A stretch of 64,000 nt of DNA from positions 476,456-540,455 of the forward strand of contig NZ_GL732439.1 of NCBI RefSeq assembly GCF_000187465.1, in the 5' to 3' direction. The notes under the pieces were generated by a model. It searched no databases. It saw only the letters and a program-made list of their open reading frames with translations, and was not told the DNA's origin. Position 1 is the stretch's first letter. Each line of letters begins with the position of its first letter. This DNA comes from Streptococcus infantis ATCC 700779 (GTDB lineage: Bacteria > Bacillota > Bacilli > Lactobacillales > Streptococcaceae). Positions 43,426-55,100 of the stretch are shown here, piece by piece. Both the position numbers and the translations under genes were made by a program.

Positions 43426-43642
43426 ACAAAAAGCTCTACTTTATCTAGTAGAGCTAATCGTCTATGTCAAAAAAACTCTTTTAAAAGGGCTGAAAATCCA
43501 GCAGAAAAAAGAGCGCACAAAAAGAGACAGAAACAAGATCTACTAAATAAAGGTTCTTTATTTGATAGACTTAGTTGTTCATGTCTCCCTTACCTCCGAG
43601 TATTGTTGCAATCATCATACTCTTTTTAAGAAAATTTGTCAA
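43426..43642 (-). promoter_or_regulatory. Attenuator leader of the ABC-F gene, with three-codon leader ORF
   Basis: On the minus strand: TTGACA (43637-43642), 17 bp, TATGAT (43614-43619). Then comes a GGAGG-led mini-ORF ATG AAC AAC TAA (43571-43582). Segment 1 (43556-43569) can pair with segment 2 (43539-43552), 14 positions with one mismatch and one G-U. Segment 2 can also pair with segment 3 (43439-43452), 14 pairs with one G-U. Segment 3 is the left arm and loop of the final terminator AGCTCTACT/AGTAGAGCT (43426-43455). Another terminator-like hairpin (CTCTTTT/AAAAGAG with GCTG/CAGC inside, then T7) is at 43468-43513. Confidence 0.78.
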
Positions 43643-43667
43643 GATTAAGCCAGAAAATCCTCTATTT

Positions 43668-43997
43668 TTAAAAACCAAAAACAGGTCCATAGAGTGTCAA
43701 CGTATGTTTAACGTGATCGTAGTGAAACTTATCATAGTTTCTCCAAGCAGTGCGGGCTTGGTCATTTAATTTCAGTGAACCAAGTCCAATCAAAAGACTA
43801 GTCCGTTGGTAAAAACTTTCCAGTTCAATTAAGATGGCGTTGTCTAGTTTGTCGGCTTTTTTAAGTGCTCTGAGAACTTCGTCTATATTTTGTTGTAAGC
43901 GTAGGTCATCTGGTAATCCCTGTTTACAACTTTGTATTGTTTGGTTTAATTTTGAAACGAGTTGATAGGCTTCTGTTAAAAGAGCTTTGTCTTCCAT
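43668..43997 (-). CDS. Small all-helical protein, possibly bacteriocin-immunity-like
   Basis: This 109-residue protein is predicted to be a bundle of four helices without membrane segments. It has an AAAGGAGG ribosome site. Size and pattern recall enterocin-A-type immunity proteins, but I cannot point to a diagnostic motif and there is no bacteriocin gene nearby. It lies upstream of the ABC-F leader on the same strand, with its own start signals. Confidence 0.55.
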   Translation of the reverse strand: MEDKALLTEAYQLVSKLNQTIQSCKQGLPDDLRLQQNIDEVLRALKKADKLDNAILIELESFYQRTSLLIGLGSLKLNDQARTAWRNYDKFHYDHVKHTLTLYGPVFGF

Positions 43998-44166
43998 ATG
44001 AGCGTCCTCCTTTGCTCATGTATTGATGCCTATAGTATAGCACAAAAAATAAATTTGTCATAATAAATATATCAAAAAACAACAGAAAGATGTTTTAAAA
44101 GTTTAGAGGCTTTACTTGACCTCCTTTCATGGTATAATCAAGGAAGTAAATCTTTATGGAGGAAGT

Positions 44167-44709
44167 ATGAAATTAAATATTCAAGAAGTTCGTAAGCAGC
44201 CTGAAGGTTTGTATTTTGAGCAAACTCTAGACCTGTCAGCTGACTTACGTAAACGTAATCAAGAAATTATAGATGTAAAAGATATTGTAGCAGTAGGGAA
44301 GGTTCAGTATGAAGACCGTATGTATTTCCTAGATTACCAACTGTCTTACACCATTGTTCTTGCTTCTAGTCGTAGTATGGAGCCTGTTGAGTTAGCAGAG
44401 TCTTATCCAGTGACAGAAGTCTTCATGGAGGGAGCAACCAATCAACTAGACCAGGAAGTTCTTGATGATGACTTGGTTTTACCTATCGAAAATGGTGAAA
44501 TCGACCTGGCTGAAAGTGTTTCGGATAATATCTTGCTAAACATTCCAATCAAGGTCTTAACAGCAGAAGAAGAAGCTGGTCAGGGATTTGTTTCTGGAAA
44601 TGACTGGCAAATCATGACTGAGGAAGAATATCAAGCTCAACAAGCAGTCAAAAAAGAAGAAAATAGTCCTTTTGCAGGTTTACAAGGGCTGTTTGATGGA
44701 GACGAATAG
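44167..44709 (+). CDS. DUF177 (YceD-like) protein
   Basis: This 180-residue acidic protein matches DUF177, which in many bacteria sits beside rpmF and is linked to 23S rRNA or ribosome metabolism. Here it precedes nth instead, and the stop is followed directly by the nth ATG. I start at the ATG behind GGAGG at 44167; an ATG 17 codons upstream overlaps the TGGTATAAT promoter. The C-terminal SPFAGLQGLF motif is typical. Confidence 0.82.
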   Translation: MKLNIQEVRKQPEGLYFEQTLDLSADLRKRNQEIIDVKDIVAVGKVQYEDRMYFLDYQLSYTIVLASSRSMEPVELAESYPVTEVFMEGATNQLDQEVLDDDLVLPIENGEIDLAESVSDNILLNIPIKVLTAEEEAGQGFVSGNDWQIMTEEEYQAQQAVKKEENSPFAGLQGLFDGDE

Positions 44710-45339
44710 ATGGTTTTATCCAAGAAACGTGCCCGTCATGTCATTGAGGAAATCATAGCTCTTTTTCCAGATGCAAAACCTAGTCTAGATTTTCGCAATC
44801 ATTTTGAACTCTTAGTTGCAGTTATGTTGTCTGCTCAGACGACAGATGCGGCAGTAAACAAGGCGACTCCAGCTCTTTTTGAAGCCTTCCCTACACCACA
44901 AGCCATGGCAGACGCAAGTGAGAGTGATATTGCTAAGCATATTTCTCGTTTAGGTCTGTATCGAAATAAGGCTAAATTCCTTAAAAAATGTGCCCAACAA
45001 CTATTAGACGATTTTGATAGTCAAGTTCCTCAGACTCGAGAGGAATTAGAAAGTTTGGCGGGAGTTGGGCGTAAAACAGCTAATGTAGTTATGAGTGTGG
45101 GCTTTGGAATTCCAGCTTTTGCGGTAGATACTCATGTGGAGCGCATTTGCAAACACCATGATATTGTTAAAAAATCAGCTACACCATTAGAAGTTGAAAA
45201 ACGTGTCATGGATGTCTTGCCACCAGAAAAGTGGTTGGCGGCGCATCAGGCCATGATTTACTTTGGTCGTGCTATCTGTCATCCGAAAAATCCAGAATGC
45301 GAACACTATCCACAATTATATGATTTTAGTTCATTATAA
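44710..45339 (+). CDS. nth: Endonuclease III (Nth), lacking two iron-sulfur cysteines
   Basis: This 209-residue base-excision DNA glycosylase/AP lyase has the helix-hairpin-helix LAGVGRKTANVV with the catalytic Lys, and the catalytic Asp in AVDTHVERI. The C-terminal [4Fe-4S] loop normally reads Cx6Cx2Cx5C. Here CHPKNPEC keeps only the first pair, and the next positions are Tyr and Phe, so no cluster can form. It starts directly after the DUF177 stop. Confidence 0.92.
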   Translation: MVLSKKRARHVIEEIIALFPDAKPSLDFRNHFELLVAVMLSAQTTDAAVNKATPALFEAFPTPQAMADASESDIAKHISRLGLYRNKAKFLKKCAQQLLDDFDSQVPQTREELESLAGVGRKTANVVMSVGFGIPAFAVDTHVERICKHHDIVKKSATPLEVEKRVMDVLPPEKWLAAHQAMIYFGRAICHPKNPECEHYPQLYDFSSL

Positions 45340-45362
45340 GGTCAAACATTGAATGTTTTTAC

Positions 45363-46070
<708 letters not shown>

Positions 46071-46087
46071 AAGCTAAAGGAGTAGCC

Positions 46088-47011
46088 ATGTCAGAAAATC
46101 AACAAGCACTCAAACATGTGGTGTCCATGGAAGATCTCACTGTAGATCAGGTTATAAAATTGATTAAACGAGGGATCGAGTTTAAAAATGGAGCCCAGTT
46201 GCCCTACGAAGACCATCCCATTGTTTCCAATCTTTTCTTTGAAAATTCGACAAGAACGCATAAATCCTTCGAAGTTGCTGAGGTTAAACTGGGATTGGAA
46301 CGACTTGACTTTGATGTGAATACAAGTTCGGTAAACAAGGGTGAGACACTCTATGATACAATCCTGACCTTGTCTGCGCTTGGTGTAGATATCTGTGTTA
46401 TTCGGCACCCAGAGGTTGATTACTACAGGGAATTGATTGCGAGCCCAACCATTACGACATCGATTATCAATGGTGGAGATGGCTCAGGGCAACATCCTAG
46501 TCAGAGTCTGCTTGATTTGATGACAATTTACGAGGAATTTGGCCGTTTTGAGGGGCTCAAGGTTGCCATTGCTGGTGACTTGGACCATTCACGTGTTGCC
46601 AAGTCCAATATGCAGATTTTGAAACGTTTAGGTGCTGAACTTTACTTTGCAGGACCTGAGGAATGGAGAAGTCAAGAGTTTGCAGATTATGGTCAGTTTG
46701 TAACTATTGACGAGATTGTTGACCAGGTAGATGTTCTGATGTTGCTTCGAGTTCAACATGAACGCCACGAAAGTGGATCAGTCTTCTCAAAAGAAGAGTA
46801 TCACGCTCAACATGGCTTGAACCAAGAACGCTATAATCGCTTAAAAGAAGAAGCAATTATTATGCATCCGGCTCCTGTGAATCGGGATGTGGAAATTGCC
46901 GATCATCTTGTTGAAGCACCAAAATCACGCATTGTCCAACAAATGACCAATGGAGTATTTGTTCGAATGGCAATCTTAGAATCCGTATTGGCAAGTAGAA
47001 AAGCCAAATAA
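46088..47011 (+). CDS. pyrB: Aspartate carbamoyltransferase catalytic subunit
   Basis: This 307-residue enzyme joins carbamoyl phosphate and aspartate, the first committed step of pyrimidine synthesis. The carbamoyl phosphate loop is [13 protein letters not shown], and the aspartate-domain motifs HPSQSLLDL and LLRVQHERH are present. It lies 17 nt after pyrR with an AAAGGAG site. There is no pyrI, as expected for the short streptococcal type. Confidence 0.96.
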   Translation: MSENQQALKHVVSMEDLTVDQVIKLIKRGIEFKNGAQLPYEDHPIVSNLFFENSTRTHKSFEVAEVKLGLERLDFDVNTSSVNKGETLYDTILTLSALGVDICVIRHPEVDYYRELIASPTITTSIINGGDGSGQHPSQSLLDLMTIYEEFGRFEGLKVAIAGDLDHSRVAKSNMQILKRLGAELYFAGPEEWRSQEFADYGQFVTIDEIVDQVDVLMLLRVQHERHESGSVFSKEEYHAQHGLNQERYNRLKEEAIIMHPAPVNRDVEIADHLVEAPKSRIVQQMTNGVFVRMAILESVLASRKAK

Positions 47012-47060
47012 GACACAAAACGTTAAAAGACGCCAGTGAGCGTCCACGAGAGGTGAAAAT

Positions 47061-48140
47061 ATGACAAAAAGACTTCTAGTTTTAGAAGATGGCACAGTTT
47101 TTGAAGGTAAAGCCTTCGGTGCAGATATTGATGTAACAGGGGAAATAGTCTTTAACACAGGGATGACAGGATATCAAGAATCCATTACAGACCAATCTTA
47201 TAATGGACAAATCTTGACCTTCACATATCCACTAGTAGGGAATTATGGAGTTAACCGTGACGACTACGAGTCTATCAGTCCTACTTGTAAAGGAGTTGTG
47301 GTTTTCGAAGAGGCTCGTAGAGCCAGCAACTGGCGTAACCAAATGACGCTGGACGAATTCTTGAAGGCTAAGAAAATTCCTGGAATTTCAGGCATTGACA
47401 CACGAGCTCTTACAAAAATTATCCGTAAACATGGAACAATGCGTGCAACTTTGACACATGCTGGCGATAGTATGGATCACATTGCAGATCAACTTCAAGC
47501 AACTGTCTTACCGACTGATAATATCAGACAAGTTTCTACAAAGACTGCTTATCCAGCTCCAGGAGTTGGCTTAAGCGTTGTTTTAGTAGACTTCGGCCTT
47601 AAACACTCTATTTTACGAGAGCTATCTAAACGTGATTGTAACGTGACTGTAGTTCCATACACAACTACGGCTGAGGAAATCTTGCATTTAAACCCTGACG
47701 GAGTTATGTTGTCAAATGGTCCTGGGAATCCAGAAGATGTACCAGAAGCTCTTGAGATGATCCGTGGTATTCTAGGGAAAATTCCAATCTTTGGTATCTG
47801 TATGGGGCACCAGCTCTTTGCGATGGCAAATGGTGCTAAGACCTATAAAATGAAGTTTGGTCACCGTGGCTTTAACCACGCAGTACGAGAAATTGCAACT
47901 GGGCGCGTGGACTTCACAAGTCAAAATCATGGTTATGCAGTTAGCCGTGAAGATTTACCAGAGCACTTAATCATCACCCACGAAGAAATCAATGACAAGT
48001 CAGTTGAAGGCGTACGTCACAGATATCTACCAGGTTTCTCTGTGCAATTCCACCCAGACGCAGCTCCTGGGCCACATGATGCAAGTTATCTATTTGTTGA
48101 GTTCATCGAGATGATGGAAGCTTTCAAACAAGCAAACTAA
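47061..48140 (+). CDS. carA: Carbamoyl-phosphate synthase small (glutaminase) subunit
   Basis: This 359-residue subunit has an N-terminal CPSase domain and a C-terminal class I amidotransferase domain. The nucleophile Cys is in [10 protein letters not shown] and the His in [12 protein letters not shown]. The third triad residue is Asp (HPD) where most CarA proteins have Glu (HPE). It feeds ammonia to CarB. It is followed by an unusually long, structured gap before carB. Confidence 0.95.
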   Translation: MTKRLLVLEDGTVFEGKAFGADIDVTGEIVFNTGMTGYQESITDQSYNGQILTFTYPLVGNYGVNRDDYESISPTCKGVVVFEEARRASNWRNQMTLDEFLKAKKIPGISGIDTRALTKIIRKHGTMRATLTHAGDSMDHIADQLQATVLPTDNIRQVSTKTAYPAPGVGLSVVLVDFGLKHSILRELSKRDCNVTVVPYTTTAEEILHLNPDGVMLSNGPGNPEDVPEALEMIRGILGKIPIFGICMGHQLFAMANGAKTYKMKFGHRGFNHAVREIATGRVDFTSQNHGYAVSREDLPEHLIITHEEINDKSVEGVRHRYLPGFSVQFHPDAAPGPHDASYLFVEFIEMMEAFKQAN

Positions 48141-48587
48141 AGACGAGTGAGAAATCGTCGGAGAATTTATGGAATTGAACACGGACGGAAAGCTCGGAAT
48201 TTAGATAAACCAACAAGGATAGAAATCCTTCTATGGTTTCCTAAAATTCAGTCGCTTTCTTATAGTCCTTTGTATCTTATTTAATGTCGCTCTGTGAGGC
48301 GACGAATAGAAAGGCAGGTCGTTTCTTTTAGTCGCTATATGGCGAACTAAAAACTCCCTGCACTAGATTTTTTACCGAAAATGATCGTTTCGCTAAAAAA
48401 TCGTCGGAGAATTTATTTAATGGCAATCAGAGAGTTGCCGAATAGAAAGGAGAAGGGTAGTTCGTATTTGCTGAACTGAATACGGGCTACGGACGGTGCT
48501 AAAAAGATAGTTATTCCTAGAACTAACAGTTCTTCGTCATAACTCCTATTTTAGCTTTGTCCGCTTGACGCCCTTAATATCTTATAA
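48141..48587 (+). promoter_or_regulatory. Highly structured carA-carB spacer with PyrR-site-like hairpins
   Basis: Nearly the whole spacer folds into successive hairpins. They are 48142-48159 (GACGA/TCGTC), a five-segment stem at 48183-48268, and a PyrR-like GTCGC-loop TCTGTGAG-GCGAC at 48286-48303. Next come 48314-48361, 48366-48402 and a second PyrR-like GGCAA-loop TCAGAGAG-TTGCC at 48422-48439. A five-segment stem follows at 48484-48573. AAATCGTCGGAGAATTTAT occurs at 48152-48170 and 48398-48416, CGAATAGAAAGG at 48303-48314 and 48439-48450, and ACGGACGG opens both long stems. No convincing ORF, T-run terminator or promoter is seen. Confidence 0.7.
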
Positions 48588-51500
48588 ATGCCTAAACGTA
48601 CTGATATTCAAAAAATTATGGTGATTGGTTCTGGTCCGATTATTATTGGTCAGGCTGCTGAGTTTGACTATGCTGGAACCCAGGCCTGCTTGTCTTTGAA
48701 AGAAGAGGGGTATGAGGTTGTCTTGGTTAACTCAAATCCTGCAACCATCATGACAGATAAAGAGATTGCAGATAAGGTCTACATCGAACCGATTACACTT
48801 GAGTTTGTGACTCGTATTCTCCGTAAGGAACGTCCAGATGCTTTGCTTCCAACTCTTGGAGGGCAAACAGGGCTTAATATGGCCATGGAATTGTCTAAAA
48901 ATGGTATCTTAGATGAGCTCGGAGTAGAACTTCTCGGGACTAAACTGTCAGCCATCGACCAAGCGGAGGACCGAGATCTCTTTAAACAATTGATGGAAGA
49001 ACTTGAGCAACCCATCCCTGAATCTGAAATTGTCAATACAGTAGAAGAAGCAGTTGCCTTTGCAGCGACAATTGGCTACCCAGTCATCGTTCGTCCAGCC
49101 TTTACCCTAGGTGGTACTGGTGGTGGTATGTGTGCCAACGAGGAAGAATTGCGAGAAATTGCTGAAAATGGTTTGAAGTTGTCACCTGTTACCCAGTGTT
49201 TGATTGAACGTTCTATTGCAGGATTCAAGGAAATTGAGTACGAAGTCATGCGTGACTCAGCTGACAATGCCCTTGTTGTTTGTAACATGGAAAACTTTGA
49301 CCCAGTCGGGATTCACACAGGGGACTCTATCGTATTTGCCCCTGCGCAAACCATGTCCGACTATGAAAACCAAATGCTTCGTGATGCTAGTTTGAGCATT
49401 ATCCGTGCTCTCAAGATTGAAGGCGGATGTAACGTTCAGCTTGCTCTTGATCCACACAGCTTTAAGTACTATGTCATCGAAGTAAATCCTCGTGTATCTC
49501 GTTCGTCAGCTCTTGCCTCTAAGGCAACAGGTTACCCAATCGCCAAATTGGCGGCTAAGATTGCGGTAGGGTTGACCTTGGATGAAGTTATTAACCCAGT
49601 TACAGGTTCAACTTATGCCATGTTTGAACCAGCTCTTGACTATGTTGTGGCTAAGATTCCACGTTTCCCATTTGACAAGTTTGAAAAAGGGGAACGTCGT
49701 CTTGGTACCCAGATGAAGGCAACTGGAGAAGTTATGGCCATCGGTCGGAACATCGAGGAATCTCTCCTTAAAGCTTGTCGCTCTCTAGAAATTGGTGTCC
49801 ATCATAATGAAATGCCTGAGCTTGCAGATGTTTCAGATGATGCCTTGATTGAAAAAGTTGTCAAGGCTCAAGATGACCGTCTCTTTTACGTATCAGAAGC
49901 TATTCGTCGTGGTTATACACCAGAAGAGATTGCTGACTTGACTAAGATTGATATCTTCTACCTTGATAAACTCTTGCATATCTTTGAGATTGAGCAAGAA
50001 TTGGGCGCACATCCTCAGGATGTCGATGTCTTGAAAACAGCAAAACTCAATGGTTTCTCAGATCGTAAAATCGCAGAACTTTGGGGAACTACAGCTAATC
50101 AAGTTCGCCAACTTCGTTTAGAAAACAAGATTGTCCCAGTTTACAAGATGGTAGATACTTGTGCCGCAGAATTTGAATCAGAAACCCCGTACTTCTACTC
50201 AACATATGGATGGGAAAATGAGTCTATCAAGTCTGATAAGGAATCTGTACTTGTCCTAGGTTCTGGTCCAATCCGTATTGGTCAAGGGGTAGAGTTTGAC
50301 TACGCAACAGTTCACTCTGTTAAGGCAATCCAGGCTGCTGGCTACGAAGCCATCATTATGAACTCAAACCCAGAGACAGTTTCAACAGACTTCTCTGTAT
50401 CTGATAAACTATACTTTGAACCATTGACTTTTGAAGATGTGATGAATGTCATCGATTTGGAGCAACCAAAAGGTGTTATCGTTCAATTTGGTGGTCAAAC
50501 AGCTATCAACCTAGCTGAGCCATTAGCAAAAGCTGGTGTGACTATCCTTGGTACTCAAGTTGCTGACTTGGACCGTGCGGAAGACCGTGACCTCTTCGAA
50601 CAAGCCCTCAAAGACTTGGATATTCCACAACCTCCTGGACAGACAGCAACCAATGAAGAAGAAGCAGTGCTTGCTGCTCGTAAGATCGGTTTCCCAGTTC
50701 TAGTTCGCCCTTCATATGTCTTGGGTGGACGTGCCATGGAAATCGTTGAGAATGAAGATGATCTTCGATCTTACATGCGAACTGCTGTTAAGGCAAGTCC
50801 AGACCATCCTGTTCTTGTTGACTCTTATATCGTCGGACAAGAGTGTGAAGTCGATGCTATTTCAGACGGACAAAATGTCCTCATCCCTGGTATCATGGAG
50901 CATATCGAACGCGCTGGTGTCCACTCAGGTGACTCCATGGCGGTTTATCCTCCTCAAACCTTGTCGCAAAAAGTTCAAGAAACGATCGCAGACTACACCA
51001 AACGTCTTGCAATTGGCCTCAACTGTCTTGGGATGATGAATATTCAGTTTGTTATCAAGGATGAGAAAGTCTACGTTATTGAAGTTAACCCTCGTGCCAG
51101 TCGGACTGTTCCATTCCTTTCTAAAGTAACAAATATCCCAATGGCTCAGGTAGCGACTAAGTTAATTCTCGGTCAAAGTCTCGAAGAGCTTGGTTACCAA
51201 GATGGGCTTTACCCAGAAAGCACACGCGTTCATATCAAGGCACCAGTTTTCTCCTTTACCAAGCTAGCTAAGGTAGACAGCCTGCTTGGCCCTGAAATGA
51301 AGTCGACAGGGGAAGTCATGGGTTCTGATACCACTCTTGAAAAAGCTCTCTACAAGGCCTTTGAAGCTTCTTATCTTCACTTACCAACCTTTGGTAATGT
51401 TGTCTTTACCATCGCAGATGATGCAAAAGAAGAAGCACTAGATTTGGCTCGTCGTTTCCAAAATATTGGCTACGGAATCCTTGCTACTGAAGGAACTGCA

Positions 51501-51764
51501 GAGTTTTTTGCAAGTCATGGATTGCAGGCACAAGTCGTTGGAAAGATTGGTGATGATGAACACGATATTCCAAGCTACGTCCGCAAAGGAAAAATTCAAG
51601 CAATCATCAATACAGTTGGTACCAAACGGACAGCTGATGAAGATGGTGAGCAAATCAGACGTTCAGCAATTGAACATGGAGTTCCTCTCTTTACAGCTCT
51701 AGACACAGCAGATGCGATGCTAAAAGTACTAGAAAGCAGAAGTTTTGTCACAGAGGCAATTTAA
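48588..51764 (+). CDS. carB: Carbamoyl-phosphate synthase large subunit
   Basis: This 1058-residue enzyme has two homologous ATP-grasp halves. The nucleotide motifs [19 protein letters not shown] and [19 protein letters not shown] open the halves at about residues 14 and 557. The allosteric MGS domain ends the protein (about 930-1058). It makes carbamoyl phosphate for pyrimidines and arginine. No Shine-Dalgarno is visible before the ATG (upstream bases are TTAATATCTTATAA); the long hairpin ends 14 nt upstream and may influence translation. Confidence 0.96.
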   Translation: MPKRTDIQKIMVIGSGPIIIGQAAEFDYAGTQACLSLKEEGYEVVLVNSNPATIMTDKEIADKVYIEPITLEFVTRILRKERPDALLPTLGGQTGLNMAMELSKNGILDELGVELLGTKLSAIDQAEDRDLFKQLMEELEQPIPESEIVNTVEEAVAFAATIGYPVIVRPAFTLGGTGGGMCANEEELREIAENGLKLSPVTQCLIERSIAGFKEIEYEVMRDSADNALVVCNMENFDPVGIHTGDSIVFAPAQTMSDYENQMLRDASLSIIRALKIEGGCNVQLALDPHSFKYYVIEVNPRVSRSSALASKATGYPIAKLAAKIAVGLTLDEVINPVTGSTYAMFEPALDYVVAKIPRFPFDKFEKGERRLGTQMKATGEVMAIGRNIEESLLKACRSLEIGVHHNEMPELADVSDDALIEKVVKAQDDRLFYVSEAIRRGYTPEEIADLTKIDIFYLDKLLHIFEIEQELGAHPQDVDVLKTAKLNGFSDRKIAELWGTTANQVRQLRLENKIVPVYKMVDTCAAEFESETPYFYSTYGWENESIKSDKESVLVLGSGPIRIGQGVEFDYATVHSVKAIQAAGYEAIIMNSNPETVSTDFSVSDKLYFEPLTFEDVMNVIDLEQPKGVIVQFGGQTAINLAEPLAKAGVTILGTQVADLDRAEDRDLFEQALKDLDIPQPPGQTATNEEEAVLAARKIGFPVLVRPSYVLGGRAMEIVENEDDLRSYMRTAVKASPDHPVLVDSYIVGQECEVDAISDGQNVLIPGIMEHIERAGVHSGDSMAVYPPQTLSQKVQETIADYTKRLAIGLNCLGMMNIQFVIKDEKVYVIEVNPRASRTVPFLSKVTNIPMAQVATKLILGQSLEELGYQDGLYPESTRVHIKAPVFSFTKLAKVDSLLGPEMKSTGEVMGSDTTLEKALYKAFEASYLHLPTFGNVVFTIADDAKEEALDLARRFQNIGYGILATEGTAEFFASHGLQAQVVGKIGDDEHDIPSYVRKGKIQAIINTVGTKRTADEDGEQIRRSAIEHGVPLFTALDTADAMLKVLESRSFVTEAI

Positions 51765-51766
51765 TG

Positions 51767-51798
51767 AAAAAGGTTCTCTTTTGAGAACCTTTTTATTA
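51767..51798 (+). terminator. Terminator of the pyr operon
   Basis: AAAAAGGTTCTC/GAGAACCTTTTT around TTTT. Confidence 0.9.
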
Positions 51799-51985
51799 CA
51801 ATAATATAAATTTAGTAATGAAAATCACATTCATAAGTAAAAAAAGAATTACAAATATAATTTAGAAATAAAAAGATAGTATAACTTTATTTCTAGACAA
51901 TCAATAAATCCAATAAAATAAGTAGTGTATACTTAAAAACACATAAAAAAATAATATCAAAACTAAAGTTGATAGAAAAACAAAA

Positions 51986-52043
51986 AGTAAACGTTTTCAG
52001 GAACACATAATTCTTTGAACTATTTAAATTCTTATGATAAGAT
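51986..52043 (+). promoter_or_regulatory. Adhesin promoter with upstream cre-like site
   Basis: TTGAAC (52015-52020), 17 bp and TGATAAGAT (hexamer 52038-52043) form an extended -10 promoter. AGTAAACGTTTTCA (51986-51999) matches the CcpA cre consensus with one mismatch and lies just upstream. The rest of 51799-52151 is A/T-rich, with an AAAGGAG site before the ATG and nothing else noted. Confidence 0.6.
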
Positions 52044-52151
52044 GAAGATGCTAAAAAAGTTAGAAGAATTTTGTGTTTAAAAATCAAAAATATTAAAACA
52101 TAAAATTGTTTCTGACTAATAGTAAAAATATTAAAAAGGAGAACTTATCAT

Positions 52152-55100
52152 ATGATAAGAAAAGAACAACAACGTTTTTCTTTGCGGAAATATAAGGTAG
52201 GTGTTGCATCGGTATTTTTAGGAACAACTCTTAGCTTTATGTTGGCAAATGGTGGTGCAGTAAAAGCTTCTGAGCTTCCTACGCAACCAAGTTCTGAAGA
52301 AAAAACAGAGTTGGTGAAAAAGGATAGTGTCAGCGAGAATTCCTCTAAGAAGGAAGAGAATGTTGTAGAAAATGTTGCAACAACTGAACTTGCTGAGACA
52401 AACAAGGTTGAAGAAGGGAAAGCAGCTTCTGAGGCTAAAACAGAAGAAGCTAAATCTGAACCAGTGTCTTCAAAAAAAGCAGAGGAAGTAAAATCTGTTT
52501 CAACTGAGGCTGATGTTGCTAGTAAGGAAACTGCTAAGCCGGTTGAAAAAGCTGAAGAAACTAAGCCAGCTGTTTCAGAAGGTGATAAACCTAAAGTTCG
52601 TAATCGTCGTGCTACAACGGAAGATGCAGTTTCTGGAGATCACAACTCTAAGCCAGTCAGTGTTAGTACATATCTAAAAGATGGTGAAACGGTTGATCCA
52701 ACTATACAAAATCCAAATGGAGCTACGGTTGGGTCTCAAACTGTACCAGCTGGATATGCAAGAAAAGAAGGTGATTATTATACATATAGTATCGTAGACC
52801 TTACTCGCTTCAACGAACGTTACAATACTAACTATTATTCACGTTCTTACAAGAAGTTTGATGATTCTACAGATACTACTGTTGAATTAATTGATAAAAA
52901 TACCGGTGCAGTGGTTGAAACAAAAACAATTTCAGCGACAAGTGGTGTTCAAAAATTTGCTACGACTGCAACTGCATCTAATGGCGAGTTAACGTATCAA
53001 GTAGATTTTGATAAAGGGACACCTACTAGTAAGGCTGAAACAGCTCAACCATTCTTACAATACGGATTTGAAGTTGGTGCTGCTATCCAAGCTTTGGTAG
53101 CTCCAGGACATAATCTTACTACTGAGGAACAAAAACTATTTGATGCTGTTTATGCTGCAAGAACTTCTACAGATATTATAAATGTTGTAGAACCAGCTTA
53201 TAATGGTCGTACAATTACTGATACAAATAGTAAAATTCCTAGCTTTGTTGAAAAGACAACCTACTATAGAGTAGTAGATAAAAATAATGCTACATTTAAC
53301 GCTAATAAAACAGATAAAACTGTTCAAGACTACGTGCCAAATGGTAATGAAGTAGATTTAGCTAAGTACACAACTAAAGCTATGGAAGGACAAAACTTCA
53401 CAGCGTCTGGCGAGCGTCAATTTGATGGCTACAAATTGTATCAAACGGCAGATCCAGATACTACAACTGGCTATGTAACTCGTCCATACAAAGTTGGTAC
53501 TAAATTTATTGACGCTGAGCGTGCAGGAATCAAACGTATCAAAGAAATCGTAGGGGAAGACGGATCTGTAGTTGTTCGTGTTTATCTTCTTGATCCAAAA
53601 CAACAAAGCAAACGTTCAGATGGTTCACTAAGTACTGACGGTTACATGTTGCTTGCAGAAACCAAACCGATTAAACCGGGAAAAGCAAATACCGAAGATT
53701 TGGTAGTTAAGAAGTCTCCACTTTATACTATTCCTTTCACAGATAATAAAGGTGTAAACTATCCAAACGGTAAAGAAATTCCATTTGACTTCCAAAATGC
53801 ATCTGGCTATATACCTAAGAAAACGGTATTTGTACCATTCTTAGGGGACAATATTGGACACCTTTCTCCAAATGCACAGTTGGAAAGAGCAAATTATGGT
53901 ATTGGTACAAACGTTGACTTACTCAACTCATTGACACCATACAAGCAACCAATTTATTACTATGTCAAACAAGAACCAGCAAAAGTTACACCAGAATTCG
54001 AAAAAGAGCTTGCTGGACGTGTATTAACAGATGGAGAATTCAGCTTCAAGTTAACAGAAGAAAAGAGTACTCCAGATAAACATGAAGAAACTGTTACAAA
54101 CAAAAATGGCAAGGCTACATTTAGTGAATTATCATTTAGTAACCCTGGTACATATAAATACAAGATTACAGAGTTAAAAGGTTCTGATACGAACGTTGAT
54201 TACGATGCAATGACAGTTACAATGACTGTTACGGTAACTGAAAAAAATGCAGTTGGGGATCTTGAGGCTACAGTTGAGTATAGTTCTGAAGGTGGATTCA
54301 AATCAAGTGATGATGATAAAATCTTCAACAACTATGTGGTAGCACCAGTAAAAGTTAAATTTGACTTCACGAAGAAATTAGCTGGACGTGAACTTAAAGA
54401 CGGAGAATTCAACTTTGTTCTTAAAGATTCAAGAGGTCAAGAAGTTGAAACTGTTGCCAACAAAAAAGATGGTACAGTGACATTTACTGAATTGTCATTT
54501 GACAATACGAAAATTGGCACACATACCTATACTGTAGAAGAAGTTATTCCAACAACGAAAGAAGTTGGTATGACTTACGATACGATGAAGGCAACTATTA
54601 CAGTTAAGGTTGCTAAGAACGGTCATACACTTACTACAGTAACAAGCGTAGCATCAACTGGTGGTGTAGATGATAACGGAACATCAACAGATGGAACTGA
54701 AGATAAAGTATTCAACAACAAGATTACTCCTCCAGAAACACCTGTATTCCAACCAGAAAAATTTGTACTGAATAAAGAAAAGTATGACATCACTGGTACA
54801 AAACTCGTTGACGACGATCATGAGTTGACAAATGAGTACACAGATACAAATGCTGACCCTTACGCTGATAAAACTACGAACAACGAAGCAGAAAATATCA
54901 ATACTAAGACCGTTGAACGTGGTGAGAAATTAGTTTATCAAGTATGGTTAGATACTAGAAACTTCTCAGATAAGAATAACATCCAATCTGTTGGTATCTC
55001 TGATACTTATGACGCTGAAAAAGTAACAGTTAATGCTGCTGATATTAAGGCATATGATAGTGTAACTGGCCAAGATGTAACTGCTAAGTTTGACATTAAA

